From positions 1-33,277 of the forward strand of contig CABQJB010000002.1 in the NCBI GenBank assembly GCA_902464195.1: 33,277 nucleotides of DNA, read 5' to 3'. The DNA is from an uncultured Megasphaera sp. (GTDB lineage: Bacteria > Bacillota > Negativicutes > Veillonellales > Megasphaeraceae). Each line of letters begins with the position of its first letter. Position 1 is the first letter of the stretch. Both the position numbers and the translations under genes were made by a program. Shown in pieces: positions 1 to 9,169 of this stretch. The notes under the pieces were generated by a model, which ran no database searches, was not told where the DNA came from, and saw only the letters and a list, made by a program, of their open reading frames with translations.

Positions 1-905
1 ATATAGGCGCCGCCGCGGATGTCATAAAAAGCCGTCTGCGACGTAAGGTCGATGGTCGTATCTTCACCGAGCGACAAGGACGGCGTCACGTGGAGGCCGT
101 AGTTCTTGACGACCCACTGACGCTGGACGTCTTCCTGCAAGGCTGCGGCGATGTCCCGCTCATGGCGCTGGACGAAGGCGACGGGCAGGCCGTCCAGTCC
201 AGCGTAGTCCCGTTCCAGACGGTTGCGGGCACTGAGGAAGATGACCTTGGGCACATCATCGCCTTTGATGGCGACGCGGACGTTACGCACGACAGGCAGC
301 TTGGGCAGCATGTAGACCGTGACGTCTGTCTCGGGCCCGCCGTGGATGACGATGTGCGGATAGAATTCCGGCACCCGGTCTTCCAGTTCATTCTCCAGGA
401 CTGATTTGACGGCACCGTTGGCCCAGTCCAGGGCATCGACGGGCAGTCCCGTAAGCAGGCTCTCGGCCATGTCCCCGGCGTGTTCCAGGTCCTTATCGAC
501 CAGGGCCTGGCCCATAGCCGGCAGAGCGCCGTAGTCGACGGTAAAGTGGACTTTGCGGATCGTATCGCCCCAAGGGCGGATGCGCACGTCCAGGTCCGTC
601 CGGCTGCCGGGATGGATGGCAATGGATTCCACCGTATAGCCTATGAGAACGCGGTTGATGATATCGTTGACGGTTCGCTCGTATTCTTCATGGCGGCTGA
701 CGATTTCCCCGCTGTCGTGGTTGAGGAATACGTGGTTCCCTACAGTTTGGATGCTGGCAGCAATGCGTTTTTCGACTAATGGCGGAATCGCCTCCTCGAC
801 GGAGGCGACATGGACCGTCACTTGTTCTACCGATGCTGCTGTAGCACTACTAAGACTAGCACAGACGGCAAAGACAGTCAATAAATAAGTGCGGATCTTC
901 ATCAT
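1..905 (-). CDS. Exported protein of unknown function (C-terminus beyond window)
   Basis: The frame is open from an ATG pair at 905/902 to the left edge, giving 301 residues with no stop, so the C-terminal part is missing. The start follows an AAAGG ribosome site about 6 bases upstream; either ATG could be used. The N-terminus (MKIRTYLLTVFAVCASLSS, then ATAAS) is a clear Sec signal peptide, so the protein is exported. The rest alternates short helical and beta-strand stretches, with repeated phrases of the kind ...VTVYMLPKLPVV... and ...VRVAIKGDDVPKV.... The last visible residues (TAFYDIRGGAY) could begin a beta-barrel or another beta domain. It starts 18 bases after the bamA stop, so it is probably co-transcribed with bamA and acts in the periplasm or outer membrane. 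I do not recognise the family. Confidence 0.75.
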   Translation of the reverse strand, partial: MMKIRTYLLTVFAVCASLSSATAASVEQVTVHVASVEEAIPPLVEKRIAASIQTVGNHVFLNHDSGEIVSRHEEYERTVNDIINRVLIGYTVESIAIHPGSRTDLDVRIRPWGDTIRKVHFTVDYGALPAMGQALVDKDLEHAGDMAESLLTGLPVDALDWANGAVKSVLENELEDRVPEFYPHIVIHGGPETDVTVYMLPKLPVVRNVRVAIKGDDVPKVIFLSARNRLERDYAGLDGLPVAFVQRHERDIAAALQEDVQRQWVVKNYGLHVTPSLSLGEDTTIDLTSQTAFYDIRGGAY

Positions 906-923
906 CCACGACCTTTCATTGTC

Positions 924-3137
924 TTAGAACTTACCGCCAAAGCTGAAGTGGAACTTGCCGCCATCCTGGCCTACGCCGTAATCCAGGCGGATAGGCCCGA
1001 TTGGCGTGGTGATGCGGAAGCCGATACCACCGGAATAATGGAGTTTATTGTTTTCATGGTACCAGGGGATGTTTTCTACGCCGCCCCAGGCATTGCCCAC
1101 ATCGGTAAAGACGACACCCTGGATCTTCTTGGCAATGGGATAGCGGTATTCGATGGTCGCTTCATACATCTTGTTGCCGCGGAATTCATCATCTTCATAG
1201 CCGCGCAACGTGTCGGCACCGCCGAGGGTGAACAGGTCGTTGTAGGGCATATCGCCGGTTGCGATACCACCCATGAGGCGGACGGCGATGACGTGGGCCC
1301 GGCCGACTTTATAGTACAGGCGGTTTTCGGCGATGAACTTGAAGTAGGCGAAGTCGCCGCCCATGCCGTGACCGGCCCAGGTGCCCGTGAAGGACAGGCG
1401 CTTGCCTTTCGTCGGATCGTAGACGTTGTCGCGGTTGTCGAAGACGTGAGACCAGGTCAGGCTGTTGGTACGGCCGAAGTTGTTATCCAGGTAGTTGCGA
1501 TATTCAGAAGGCAGTGTCGGGTCATTCTGCCAATCGCGATAGTTATAGCCGCTGTCGTAATCGGTGTATTTCGTCCGCTTCGTTTCCAAGGTGACGTAGT
1601 CGCTGACGTATTCGCTGCGGACGCGGCCGTAAGTAATGTTGAAGCCATTGGTCCGGCGGTCGTATTCAGCAACGGAATTGCCTTTTTCATCATAATCGTC
1701 GTATTCCGATTCGCGGTCGAAAATGCTGAAGCCGATGGAGTCGCCGGCGTCGTTGAGGTACGGATGGGTATATGAGAAGATGTAGTTCTTGTTGCTATCC
1801 GTATTGCCGCCGAATTCCCAGCTGATATTGGCTTTATCGCCCGTACCGCGCAGGTTCGTTTCAGCCAGACCGAGGATGCCGACCAGGCCGTCGGAGTCAG
1901 AATAGCCGGCACCGATGGTGGCCGAGCCGGTCTTCTGTTCGGTCACGTCGATTTCGACGATGACGTCTTTCGGATTGCGCTGGCCCGGCAGGAGGCGGAC
2001 GTTGACGTCTTCAAAATAGCCCGTGTTGTAAACGCGCTGGATACTGCGGCTGGCAGCATTCTTATTGAAGATATCGCCTTTCTTCATGCGCAGTTCACGC
2101 ATGATGACCTTATTCTTAGTCTTGGTATTGCCGCGGAGGTTGATATTTTCGATGCGCGGTTCGGAAATAGCAATGTGCAGAGTCCCTTCGTCGTCGAGGC
2201 GGACATCGGAGACGCGGCTCATCATATAACCGGCATTGGCAAAGGCCGTGTTGATATTGGCTACGTCGTGGCTGACGACGGCCGTATTGAGCGTCGTCCC
2301 CGGCGTCGTAGCAACGAGCTTCATCAAATCGCCCGTGCTGATCGATTCGTTGCCGACGATGTCGATTTTCTTGACGACCGGATTCATCTGGACCGTATAG
2401 TTCAGGGAAACGCCTTCCGGTACGGTCGTAAAGGACGGCTTGACTGTCGAGAACAGGCCCGTCGCCCCGATGACGTTGAGGTCGTGACGGATGTAGTCCA
2501 TGTTGACGGCATCGCCGACGCGCATGGCCAGCTGAGGCAGGAGTTTCTGTTCAATCTGGGCTTCCGGTACGGGACCGACTGTAACGGCTGTAGCTACTTT
2601 GTCGACATAGGGTTTCAAGTCGGCATCGGTGACGGATTCCCCATAGGGCAGGGCCACGTCCTGGCCAGCCTGGACGACGGCCATGGGATAGCCGGGGATG
2701 GACGTATCGAACTGCATGTCGCTGGTGCCGCTCATGTAGCTGACTTTGTCGCCCGTAATCTGCGGCGTCGTGTCGACAGGAGCCGGGTTGAGGATTTCAT
2801 TTTCCTTGTGGACGGCTTCCGCTGTTTCCTGCTGAACCGCAGCCGGACTCTTGCCGGCAGCAATGGCTGCCAGTTCTTCTGCTGTTTCATAACCGGTCAG
2901 ACCCGATTTGGCCGCTTTCATGGCATCGGCTGTCGTTTCGTCATTCGGCGAGGTTACGACCGTATTGACAGCTGTTTTCTGGTCATCCGCCGGAGCGGCT
3001 GCCGAGCCAGATGTAACCGTCTGGCTGCCCGACGACTCGTAACCTGTCGCCGCTGTCGTATCATCAGCCCAAACAGGGCACGTCATCATCGCACTGGTTA
3101 CCATCAGGGCGAGAAGTTTTTTCTTCCGCATATTCAT
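924..3137 (-). CDS. bamA: BamA, outer-membrane beta-barrel assembly factor (Omp85 family)
   Basis: BamA inserts beta-barrel proteins into the outer membrane. This 737-residue protein has a signal peptide (about residues 1-24, ending CPVWA-DD) and then a low-complexity Ala/Thr/Ser-rich stretch to about residue 120. Three POTRA-like repeats follow: roughly 180-252, 254-327 (starts KKIDIVGNESI) and 328-401 (starts IENINLRGN). The beta-barrel spans about 402-737. The conserved loop-6 motif is visible as LRGYEDDEFRG (644-654), and the chain ends in phenylalanine (FSFGGKF), the usual outer-membrane insertion signal. E. coli BamA has five POTRA domains, so this is a shorter form with an unstructured N-terminal extension. 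The ATG at 3137 has a GGAGG site 6 bases upstream, and the gene begins 16 bases after the preceding membrane protein. A TamA or other Omp85 identity is less likely, given the lone copy in an OM biogenesis cluster. Confidence 0.95.
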   Translation of the reverse strand: MNMRKKKLLALMVTSAMMTCPVWADDTTAATGYESSGSQTVTSGSAAAPADDQKTAVNTVVTSPNDETTADAMKAAKSGLTGYETAEELAAIAAGKSPAAVQQETAEAVHKENEILNPAPVDTTPQITGDKVSYMSGTSDMQFDTSIPGYPMAVVQAGQDVALPYGESVTDADLKPYVDKVATAVTVGPVPEAQIEQKLLPQLAMRVGDAVNMDYIRHDLNVIGATGLFSTVKPSFTTVPEGVSLNYTVQMNPVVKKIDIVGNESISTGDLMKLVATTPGTTLNTAVVSHDVANINTAFANAGYMMSRVSDVRLDDEGTLHIAISEPRIENINLRGNTKTKNKVIMRELRMKKGDIFNKNAASRSIQRVYNTGYFEDVNVRLLPGQRNPKDVIVEIDVTEQKTGSATIGAGYSDSDGLVGILGLAETNLRGTGDKANISWEFGGNTDSNKNYIFSYTHPYLNDAGDSIGFSIFDRESEYDDYDEKGNSVAEYDRRTNGFNITYGRVRSEYVSDYVTLETKRTKYTDYDSGYNYRDWQNDPTLPSEYRNYLDNNFGRTNSLTWSHVFDNRDNVYDPTKGKRLSFTGTWAGHGMGGDFAYFKFIAENRLYYKVGRAHVIAVRLMGGIATGDMPYNDLFTLGGADTLRGYEDDEFRGNKMYEATIEYRYPIAKKIQGVVFTDVGNAWGGVENIPWYHENNKLHYSGGIGFRITTPIGPIRLDYGVGQDGGKFHFSFGGKF

Positions 3138-3153
3138 AAAAATCCTCCATTGT

Positions 3154-3753
3154 CTATTTCGTAATACCTGTACCGCGCAAGGTATGACGTGCTTCTTGTA
3201 CAGTAGCTTGTACCTGGCGGTCCGATAAGACTGCCTTCCTTTCCGTCAGCGCCGGAGCCGGTACGGTTGGCTCCGGTGCTGCTGCAGCCGTCGCGGCTGG
3301 CTGCACAACAGGTTCGTCCCTGGCAGGGACTGTCGACGGCGCAGATTCAGCCGTCGGCACTGACCTTTCCTGGACAGGAGACTGTACTTCCTCTGCTGGG
3401 ACCGGATTCGACACAGGCACAGCCTTATCTGCCGAGTCCTTACCCGCTTCATTCCCTGCCGCTGTCTCATGGACGACGGCTTCGACGGCCGACGGCCGCT
3501 CTTCCTGTCCGGTCAGGCGGATGCCATACCAGCCGCCCAGCGCCAGGCAGAAGGCCGTGACCAGGGCACCGGCCCGCAGCCAGCCCTTGCTGACCGGATG
3601 GTGTTTGCGCAAATTCTTCATTTCCGCTTCGGCCAGCATCAGGTTGAGTTCGCCCTTGATATCGGACTCTTCATCAAACGATGCTTCGGCCTTCTCCAGC
3701 CAGGACCGGACGGCCCGGACCCGATGAACCGTATCGCGTTGGGAATGTTTCAT
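3154..3753 (-). CDS. Single-pass membrane protein, Ala/Pro-rich periplasmic tail, possible anti-sigma factor
   Basis: This is a 199-residue protein of unrecognised family. Residues 1-56 are charged and predicted helical (contains WLEKAEASFDEESD and LNLMLAEAEMKNL) and should be cytoplasmic. Residues about 57-77 form one hydrophobic transmembrane segment (LRAGALVTAFCLALGGWYGI). The remaining 120 residues are Ala/Pro/Val/Glu-rich and probably a disordered periplasmic tail. The short C-terminal piece (LSDRQVQATVQEARHTLRG) looks helical. The ATG at 3753 follows an AGAAAGGAGA ribosome site. The gene lies just downstream of a sigma factor and just upstream of bamA. The sigma-partner order and the N-in, single-pass topology are what an anti-sigma factor would show, but I see no ZAS zinc motif or RsgI signature, so this role is inference only. 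Confidence 0.8.
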   Translation of the reverse strand: MKHSQRDTVHRVRAVRSWLEKAEASFDEESDIKGELNLMLAEAEMKNLRKHHPVSKGWLRAGALVTAFCLALGGWYGIRLTGQEERPSAVEAVVHETAAGNEAGKDSADKAVPVSNPVPAEEVQSPVQERSVPTAESAPSTVPARDEPVVQPAATAAAAPEPTVPAPALTERKAVLSDRQVQATVQEARHTLRGTGITK

Positions 3754-3813
3754 ACAGCCTTCTCCTTTCTGCCTAAACGAATACCCTTATAAAATCGGCA
3801 AAGGCCGTATGAA

Positions 3814-3822
3814 TTTATACCA
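3814..3822 (-). promoter_or_regulatory. Candidate extended -10 promoter before the membrane protein and bamA
   Basis: On the minus strand the sequence reads TGGTATAAA, an extended -10 (TGnTATAAA) about 60 bases upstream of the ATG at 3753. No good -35 hexamer lies 16-18 bases further upstream. The surrounding 3754-3922 gap is AT-rich, with runs of T and A. If active, it would let the membrane protein and bamA be transcribed apart from the sigma gene. Confidence 0.35.
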
Positions 3823-3922
3823 GCAAAAAGGCGCAAAAACATGCCATAATCTATATTTTACAGCATTTTTCGATTCTTTTCACCTAAAAACGGACTACTT
3901 TTAAAAAAATGTAAAAAAATTT

Positions 3923-4558
3923 TTAGTGCCGGCTTTCATGGATGAATCGGCTGAGCATGCCGCGCACGCGGCGGATACCCCGTTTCTGCAGGCGATAGAC
4001 GTAAGGCAGGCTGACATCCAGGCTCTTGGCCAGGTGCTTCTGTTCGACGTCGTTCAGGTAGACGCCTTCGACGACGGCCTGTTCTTTTTCGGGCAGCCTT
4101 TTCAATACGTGGCCGACCTTTTCCAGCAGGAGCTGGCGGCTCGTGGCTTCGACCGGATCCTGGCGCTCGTCGCAGAGCCTGTCCTGCAAGGTCACGCCCT
4201 GTTCATCCGGTTCGTCGAGGGATACGGCGCTGACGGCGCCTTCGCGCTTCAGATAATCCAGGATAGCCCCACGGATGCGATGGACGGCAAAGAGCGGAAA
4301 GGCCACGCCACGGCGATAATCATAGCGTTCCACTGCCTCGATGAGGCCCAGCGTCCCTTCCTGCAGGGCGTCGGACAGGACGTCGCGATGGATGTGCCAG
4401 CGCATGGCTTCTTTGAAGACCAGCGGCTGATACTGCTCGATGAGGCGGCTGCGGGCCTCCAAATCCCCATCGTCTTTATAGGCCTGCCACAGGATCCGTT
4501 CTTCATCGGGCTGGAGCAGGGTGATATGCTGTAGTTCTTTCAGATAATCGTCCAACAT
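3923..4558 (-). CDS. Sigma-70 family RNA polymerase sigma factor (regions 2 and 4)
   Basis: This 211-residue protein directs RNA polymerase to alternative promoters. Region 2 is recognisable at about residues 38-107, including DALQEGTLGLIEAVERYD (63-80) and the GVAFPLFAVHRIRGAILDYL segment that corresponds to the -10-melting helix. Region 4 with a helix-turn-helix is at about 150-205 (LPEKEQAVVEGVYLNDVEQ, then HLAKSLDVSLPYVYRLQKRG). A proper region 3 is absent or very short, and there is no region 1.1, so it is not the housekeeping factor. FliA/WhiG-like and SigB-type factors are the nearest comparison I can make; a strict ECF assignment does not fit the region 2 wording. It lies 269 bases after tamB and 169 bases before the membrane-protein/bamA pair, which suggests envelope control. 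Its true target promoters are unknown. Confidence 0.85.
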   Translation of the reverse strand: MLDDYLKELQHITLLQPDEERILWQAYKDDGDLEARSRLIEQYQPLVFKEAMRWHIHRDVLSDALQEGTLGLIEAVERYDYRRGVAFPLFAVHRIRGAILDYLKREGAVSAVSLDEPDEQGVTLQDRLCDERQDPVEATSRQLLLEKVGHVLKRLPEKEQAVVEGVYLNDVEQKHLAKSLDVSLPYVYRLQKRGIRRVRGMLSRFIHESRH

Positions 4559-4603
4559 GGCCTTTCACCACCTTTTCATTCAAATGGAATTCACACATAT
4601 ATA

Positions 4604-4738
4604 GGGACGGGCGCCCCACGTGGGCGCCCCTACAAAGGCGACGGCGTATCCACACATATACCGAGGAAGCCACGGTGTACCCAACATACATGACGGGCCT
4701 GTGTCCCAGCTGTAGGGGCTTGCACGTGGCAAGCCCGC
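4604..4738. repeat. Two copies of the GTAGGGG...CCCGC palindrome in the tamB-sigma gap
   Basis: Copy one (4604-4633) is a near palindrome around CCACGTGG with GGGCGCC arms and ends in CCCCTAC. Copy two (4710-4738) is in the opposite orientation, starting CTGTAGGGG, with arms CTTGC/GCAAG around ACGT, and ending CCCGC. The rest of the 4559-4827 gap has several ACACATATA-like words (near 4593, 4653 and 4813) but no U-tract terminator for tamB that I can see. Confidence 0.8.
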
Positions 4739-4827
4739 TTCAGGACATGTTGCTTTCCCGTTATTCCTGTATGTATGGCGTCCTGTAATCAATCGCCGGA
4801 TGCAACGGCATGACCACATATACGGAA

Positions 4828-7800
4828 TCAAAACGAATACTTATATACGCCGCCCATGAAGCTGTCGTCGTCGGACTTCCAGGCGTTGACGCTGAACTTG
4901 CTGCCCAGGTCGTACATGAAGCCGAAGCGGTCGTCGCCGTGGTTGATGCCGAAGGCCGCTGTGACCATGAAGTCATTGAACAGGTATTTGCCCATTTCAA
5001 TGTTGTAATAGTTGCGGCTCACATCGGTATTCTTATCATTGAGATTCAGCGAGCCGTTAGTGACAGTGAGCATATCCAGGGACAAGGCCTTTTCCAGGCT
5101 CTGGGTGATGCCCAGGCTGTTCAGGGTCATGCGGATACCGGAACCGAGGAGACTGTCCATATCTTCTTCGCTAAGGGAGCTCTGAGGCCGGCCGCCGCTG
5201 TTCCGCAAGGTGATGAGCGACACGATCTGCTGTTTCGTCAACGGCGGATCAGAACGGAGCATGAGGTCCATGTTGTCCGCCTGGCCGCGCAGGGTCAGCA
5301 TGACATTGTACTGGCCGACGCGGCTGAAGCCTTCGGCGTCGATATAGGGCAGGAAGGAATCATACCGCGAGAAATCGGCCTTGGCCTTGGTCACGCGGAA
5401 ATTGGTGTCCAAATAATGGACGGTCCCCCGCGTCGCTTCAAAGCGGCCTGACGGATGAGGATGATTGAGGTTGCCCTGGAAGGTGACCGAACCATTGACC
5501 ATCAAGTCATATAAAGCCGGATTGTACAGGCGTACCTTGTTGCCCAGGGTCAGGGTGAAGTCCAGGTCCAAATCGGGGCCTTCACTGCTGCTGGCCAGGG
5601 CCAGGGGAATGTCGACGGTCGTATTATCGACCTGCATGAGGCCGCTCACCTTGGGCCGCCCATCGCCGGGCGCGACATTGATATAGCCCGTAATGGGGCC
5701 GTCATAATAGGGGCAGTTCAGATAGAGGCCGGAAAAATCAGCCGCCAGGGAATAGGAATCTAAGCTGCGGCCGCTCCAGGCGGCTTTGCCGTCGAGGCTG
5801 ATACTGCCGGGATTCTTCTTCCCTTTCTTATCCATGGTCCCGCTGCCGCTGAGGACAGCCGAACGGCCTTTGAAGGCCAGGTCAGCATTGATGTTGGCCA
5901 GGGGATAGGCCGTATCCTTGAACTTGATGGTACCGTTCTTGACAGCAATGTCGCCGTTGACCGTCGGTGCATCCAGGGTCCCGCCGATTTTAACGCCCCC
6001 CTGGATGGGACCGTCGGCTTCGGTGACGTAAGGCGTCAGGAAAGTCAGGATGTCGAGGCCGGCATTGTCGAGCCGGACGTCAAGGTCCATGGATTCACTC
6101 GTCTTGCCACCTTTCAAGGCACTGACGGGAATAGTCCCGCTAGCACTGACCTTATAGGGATCGCGGCTGCCGCTGGCCTGCTGCAGGGTGATGAGGCCGT
6201 TGCGGATATTGAACAGGGCATAAGCTCCGGTAAAGGAAATGCCATTGGCCGTACCGCTTCCCAGCTGGGCCGATACGTCGGCCTGGAGGTCGTCGCCCGT
6301 GCCGCTCAAGTCAGCGGCAAAGTCGATGGGCGCATCGACGACGAAGTCTTTCTGACCCAGGACGTCGGTCAACGTCTTGGCCGGGAACTGCTTGGCGGCG
6401 ACGGACAATTTCACCGGGCCGTGCAGGGCATACGTCCCCTGGGCGGCCAGGACGCCGCTGCCGATATTCAGGGCCATCTTGTTGATAGTGACGACACCGT
6501 TTTCCATCTGGACGTCGATATCGGCCGGTTCGACAGGCTGGCCGCCGAAAGAGCCGTCACGGATGGTCCCCTTCATGGAGACCGTCGGATTGTCGCCGGT
6601 GCCGCTGATATCGACCTGACCATTCAGTTTGCCTTCGATATCCTGTACAGGCAGGGCTGCGACCTTGAGCAGGCCGGCAATGTCGCCGTTGACGACCGTC
6701 GCCTGGCCCCGCAGGAGAGACGATTCCGTATTATACAATAAATTGCCGTCATACGTCCCGCCGAGCTGGGCGAAATGGAGGTCCGTCAGACGAAGCATAT
6801 CGTCATAATAGGCAAAATCGCCGTGGATGTTGTTCAGGACCATGTGGTTGATGACCAGGTTGGCCGCCGTCAGCGATCCGGCTGCTGTCGGATTGTCCAG
6901 ACTGCCGCCGATATGGGTCTGGACGTCGAAAGAGCCGCTGCGCGGCGTTTTATTCTGCGGAAAGAGACGAGAAATATCGACGTTCTTCCCGGTCAAATCG
7001 AGATTAAGCGTATCGCCGATGGACCCGGACAGGGCCAAAGATGCCGTATAGGAAGAAATATCGCCGTTCGAGAGATAGACCGTCCCATTGTCCAGGCGGT
7101 AATCGGCACTGACATTCTTATAGAGATAACCGGCATAGGAACCGCTGGTCAGGCGGAACGAGCCAGAAGCCGTCGGATTGTCCAGACTGCCGCTGAGGGT
7201 AATCGTATTATCAGCCCAGCCAGTGAGCGGCAGGTCTTCCCTGCCGACAGCCGGCAGGAGCTGTTCGATACGCATATGCGACGTCGTCAGCGACGCCTGT
7301 ACCGTCCGGGCATCCAAGTCCGCCTGGCCACGCAGGGTATGAGTCCCATCGCCGCGGCGCCAGTATAGGGCCGGGATTTCGATGCGGCTCCCCTGTCCCC
7401 GGGCCGTCCCGTCGATACTGTCGAAGGGAACGCCCTTGATCTGGCCGTTGCGGGCATTGAAAACCACATCCCACTGCTGCCCGTCGACGTGGCCGGACAA
7501 ATCAGCCGTCCCATCCATGGGGATGGACACGAAGGGCGAAGCGGCATCGAGAGGCAGGCCATGACCGGTAAAGGTCAGGTGCGGCGTCTGGCTGTCCACT
7601 TCATAAGAACCGCTGACGTCGACACTGCCGCCTGCCAGGTCGGCGTGGCCGCTGCGCAAGGTCACGACGCGGCCATCATAGGCCACATCGCCGCCGGCTG
7701 TATCGACAGTCAGACCGTCATAAGACAGGTCCCCTGCCGTCACATGGCCCGTCGCCATAATCGAGTTATCCTTGCTGTTGCCGGCTGCGTGGAGCGACGC

Positions 7801-9114
7801 TGACAGGCTCCCCATGACAGCCACGGGCATGCCGGGCACGGCCGAGAGGTCCAGGCTGTCTACGTCAGCATCGGCTTCATAAGCACCGCTCTGTATGTCA
7901 TAGACGCCTTTCCCGCTCAAAGAAGCGCCATAGGCCCGGGCCGTCAGGGAATCGATATCGAGCCGGTTCTGGCTGTAAATCAAATCTGCCCGGGCTTCAT
8001 CGACAGTATAGCCGTTATAAGTCATATTGTGCAAAGACGCTGTGCCACGGGCGTTCACGTCCTGTACTGTCCCCCATACCGTCCCTTTGAAACCGGCCGT
8101 CCCGCTGACAGCAACGGGCAGATAGTCGGCAAAGGCCGTCACGTCAGCTCCGGGAACGTCGACATTCAGGTTGAACACCGGCGTGTCACCGTTGGTCACG
8201 ATGGTCCCGCCGACGCGGAAGTCCTGCCCATTGACGCGGCCTTCAACGTCCGATAAAGTAATATCTTTGCTCGTCAAGGCTGCATGGCCTTTCAGGTCGT
8301 CTACATCGAGGCCCTGGACGGTGACGTGGCCGTCGGATACATCGGCCTGTCCCGACAGGAAAAAGCCGTTATGGCTGTCCGCGACGCGGACTTTGACATT
8401 TTCGACGGTCCCGCTGCGGATGACGACATCGGCCGATGCCGGGATGAATGACGACGCATAGGTCCCATTGATGGCATCGGCACTGAAGGTGAAGTCATAC
8501 TGGCGGTTCGAGGCATACGTCCCGTGGGCCGTCACCTTTTGCCCATCGACAGTCATAGACGCATCGATGGCCAGCGACGGATAATCGGCAAAAGACACGC
8601 TGCCGTTGACATTTTCTCCGGTGACGACTGTACTGTCCGGCAATTTGGCATCGATAGTCCCGTTGTGGACGTTGATGGCCCCGCGGAATCCGGCATCAGT
8701 CGTGCTCTGATTTTTCTTGATGAGCGACGCCACGTTCCACGTGCCATCGTCTTCATTCTGCCAGAGATGCAGGACCGGGTCATCGACATCGGCCGTATCC
8801 AGGGCCTGCAGGATTTCCCCCTGTTTGAGGGCCGTCATGATTTTGCCAGGATTGACGTAGACACGGACGGCGTCGCCTTCGATGACGACCCGCCCTTGTG
8901 TATCTTTAATGACCGGTTTGGCCATGACCAACTGGCCGTTCAAGGATATATCCAGTGAAGAAAACGACAAGGTCCCGTTCAATTTGCTGTTTGCAGTTGT
9001 CGTAATTGCCTGGCCTGCCATCTGGGTCAGGGCCGGTTTTTCCATCCACAGGGCAATCCCTGCCGATAGGAAAAAAGCCGTGACGCCGCAGGCAGCCATC
9101 CATTTTTTCTTCAT
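4828..9114 (-). CDS. tamB: TamB/AsmA-family envelope-spanning lipid transport protein
   Basis: TamB is an inner-membrane-anchored, very long beta-rich protein thought to form a hydrophobic groove that carries phospholipids to the outer membrane. This 1428-residue protein has a single N-terminal transmembrane anchor (MAACGVTAFFLSAGIALWM). A long array of repeated beta motifs follows (phrases such as GSLDNPTASGSF and GTLDAPTVNGDI recur every 80-150 residues). The C-terminal TamB domain (former DUF490, about 1130-1428) contains SDPPLTKQQIVSLITLR, typical of the family, and the protein ends YKYSF. The length fits TamB (about 1260 in E. coli). The ATG at 9114 follows GGAG 7 bases upstream. A separate promoter and 5' hairpin precede it, and tolC lies upstream. 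No TamA partner is seen, so BamA a few genes on may be its outer-membrane contact; that is an inference. Confidence 0.93.
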   Translation of the reverse strand: MKKKWMAACGVTAFFLSAGIALWMEKPALTQMAGQAITTTANSKLNGTLSFSSLDISLNGQLVMAKPVIKDTQGRVVIEGDAVRVYVNPGKIMTALKQGEILQALDTADVDDPVLHLWQNEDDGTWNVASLIKKNQSTTDAGFRGAINVHNGTIDAKLPDSTVVTGENVNGSVSFADYPSLAIDASMTVDGQKVTAHGTYASNRQYDFTFSADAINGTYASSFIPASADVVIRSGTVENVKVRVADSHNGFFLSGQADVSDGHVTVQGLDVDDLKGHAALTSKDITLSDVEGRVNGQDFRVGGTIVTNGDTPVFNLNVDVPGADVTAFADYLPVAVSGTAGFKGTVWGTVQDVNARGTASLHNMTYNGYTVDEARADLIYSQNRLDIDSLTARAYGASLSGKGVYDIQSGAYEADADVDSLDLSAVPGMPVAVMGSLSASLHAAGNSKDNSIMATGHVTAGDLSYDGLTVDTAGGDVAYDGRVVTLRSGHADLAGGSVDVSGSYEVDSQTPHLTFTGHGLPLDAASPFVSIPMDGTADLSGHVDGQQWDVVFNARNGQIKGVPFDSIDGTARGQGSRIEIPALYWRRGDGTHTLRGQADLDARTVQASLTTSHMRIEQLLPAVGREDLPLTGWADNTITLSGSLDNPTASGSFRLTSGSYAGYLYKNVSADYRLDNGTVYLSNGDISSYTASLALSGSIGDTLNLDLTGKNVDISRLFPQNKTPRSGSFDVQTHIGGSLDNPTAAGSLTAANLVINHMVLNNIHGDFAYYDDMLRLTDLHFAQLGGTYDGNLLYNTESSLLRGQATVVNGDIAGLLKVAALPVQDIEGKLNGQVDISGTGDNPTVSMKGTIRDGSFGGQPVEPADIDVQMENGVVTINKMALNIGSGVLAAQGTYALHGPVKLSVAAKQFPAKTLTDVLGQKDFVVDAPIDFAADLSGTGDDLQADVSAQLGSGTANGISFTGAYALFNIRNGLITLQQASGSRDPYKVSASGTIPVSALKGGKTSESMDLDVRLDNAGLDILTFLTPYVTEADGPIQGGVKIGGTLDAPTVNGDIAVKNGTIKFKDTAYPLANINADLAFKGRSAVLSGSGTMDKKGKKNPGSISLDGKAAWSGRSLDSYSLAADFSGLYLNCPYYDGPITGYINVAPGDGRPKVSGLMQVDNTTVDIPLALASSSEGPDLDLDFTLTLGNKVRLYNPALYDLMVNGSVTFQGNLNHPHPSGRFEATRGTVHYLDTNFRVTKAKADFSRYDSFLPYIDAEGFSRVGQYNVMLTLRGQADNMDLMLRSDPPLTKQQIVSLITLRNSGGRPQSSLSEEDMDSLLGSGIRMTLNSLGITQSLEKALSLDMLTVTNGSLNLNDKNTDVSRNYYNIEMGKYLFNDFMVTAAFGINHGDDRFGFMYDLGSKFSVNAWKSDDDSFMGGVYKYSF

Positions 9115-9131
9115 AATCGAACTCCACGTAT

Positions 9132-9168
9132 AAAAAAAAGAGAGAATCGCACGTTACAATTCTCTCTT
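9132..9168 (-). terminator. Hairpin with U-tract between tolC and tamB
   Basis: On the minus strand AGAGAGAAT and ATTCTCTCT (9-bp perfect arms at 9159-9167 and 9139-9147, 11-base loop) are followed by eight T residues. This is a standard intrinsic terminator, well placed for the mlaEFD-tolC transcript. It also lies just downstream of the predicted tamB transcription start and only 17 bases before the tamB ATG, so it would form the 5' end of tamB mRNA. See findings. Confidence 0.8.
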
Positions 9169-9169
9169 T

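Noticed and set aside
4559..4827. Intrinsic terminator after tamB
   Set aside because: The palindromes there lack a U-tract on the minus strand, so I kept them as repeats only.
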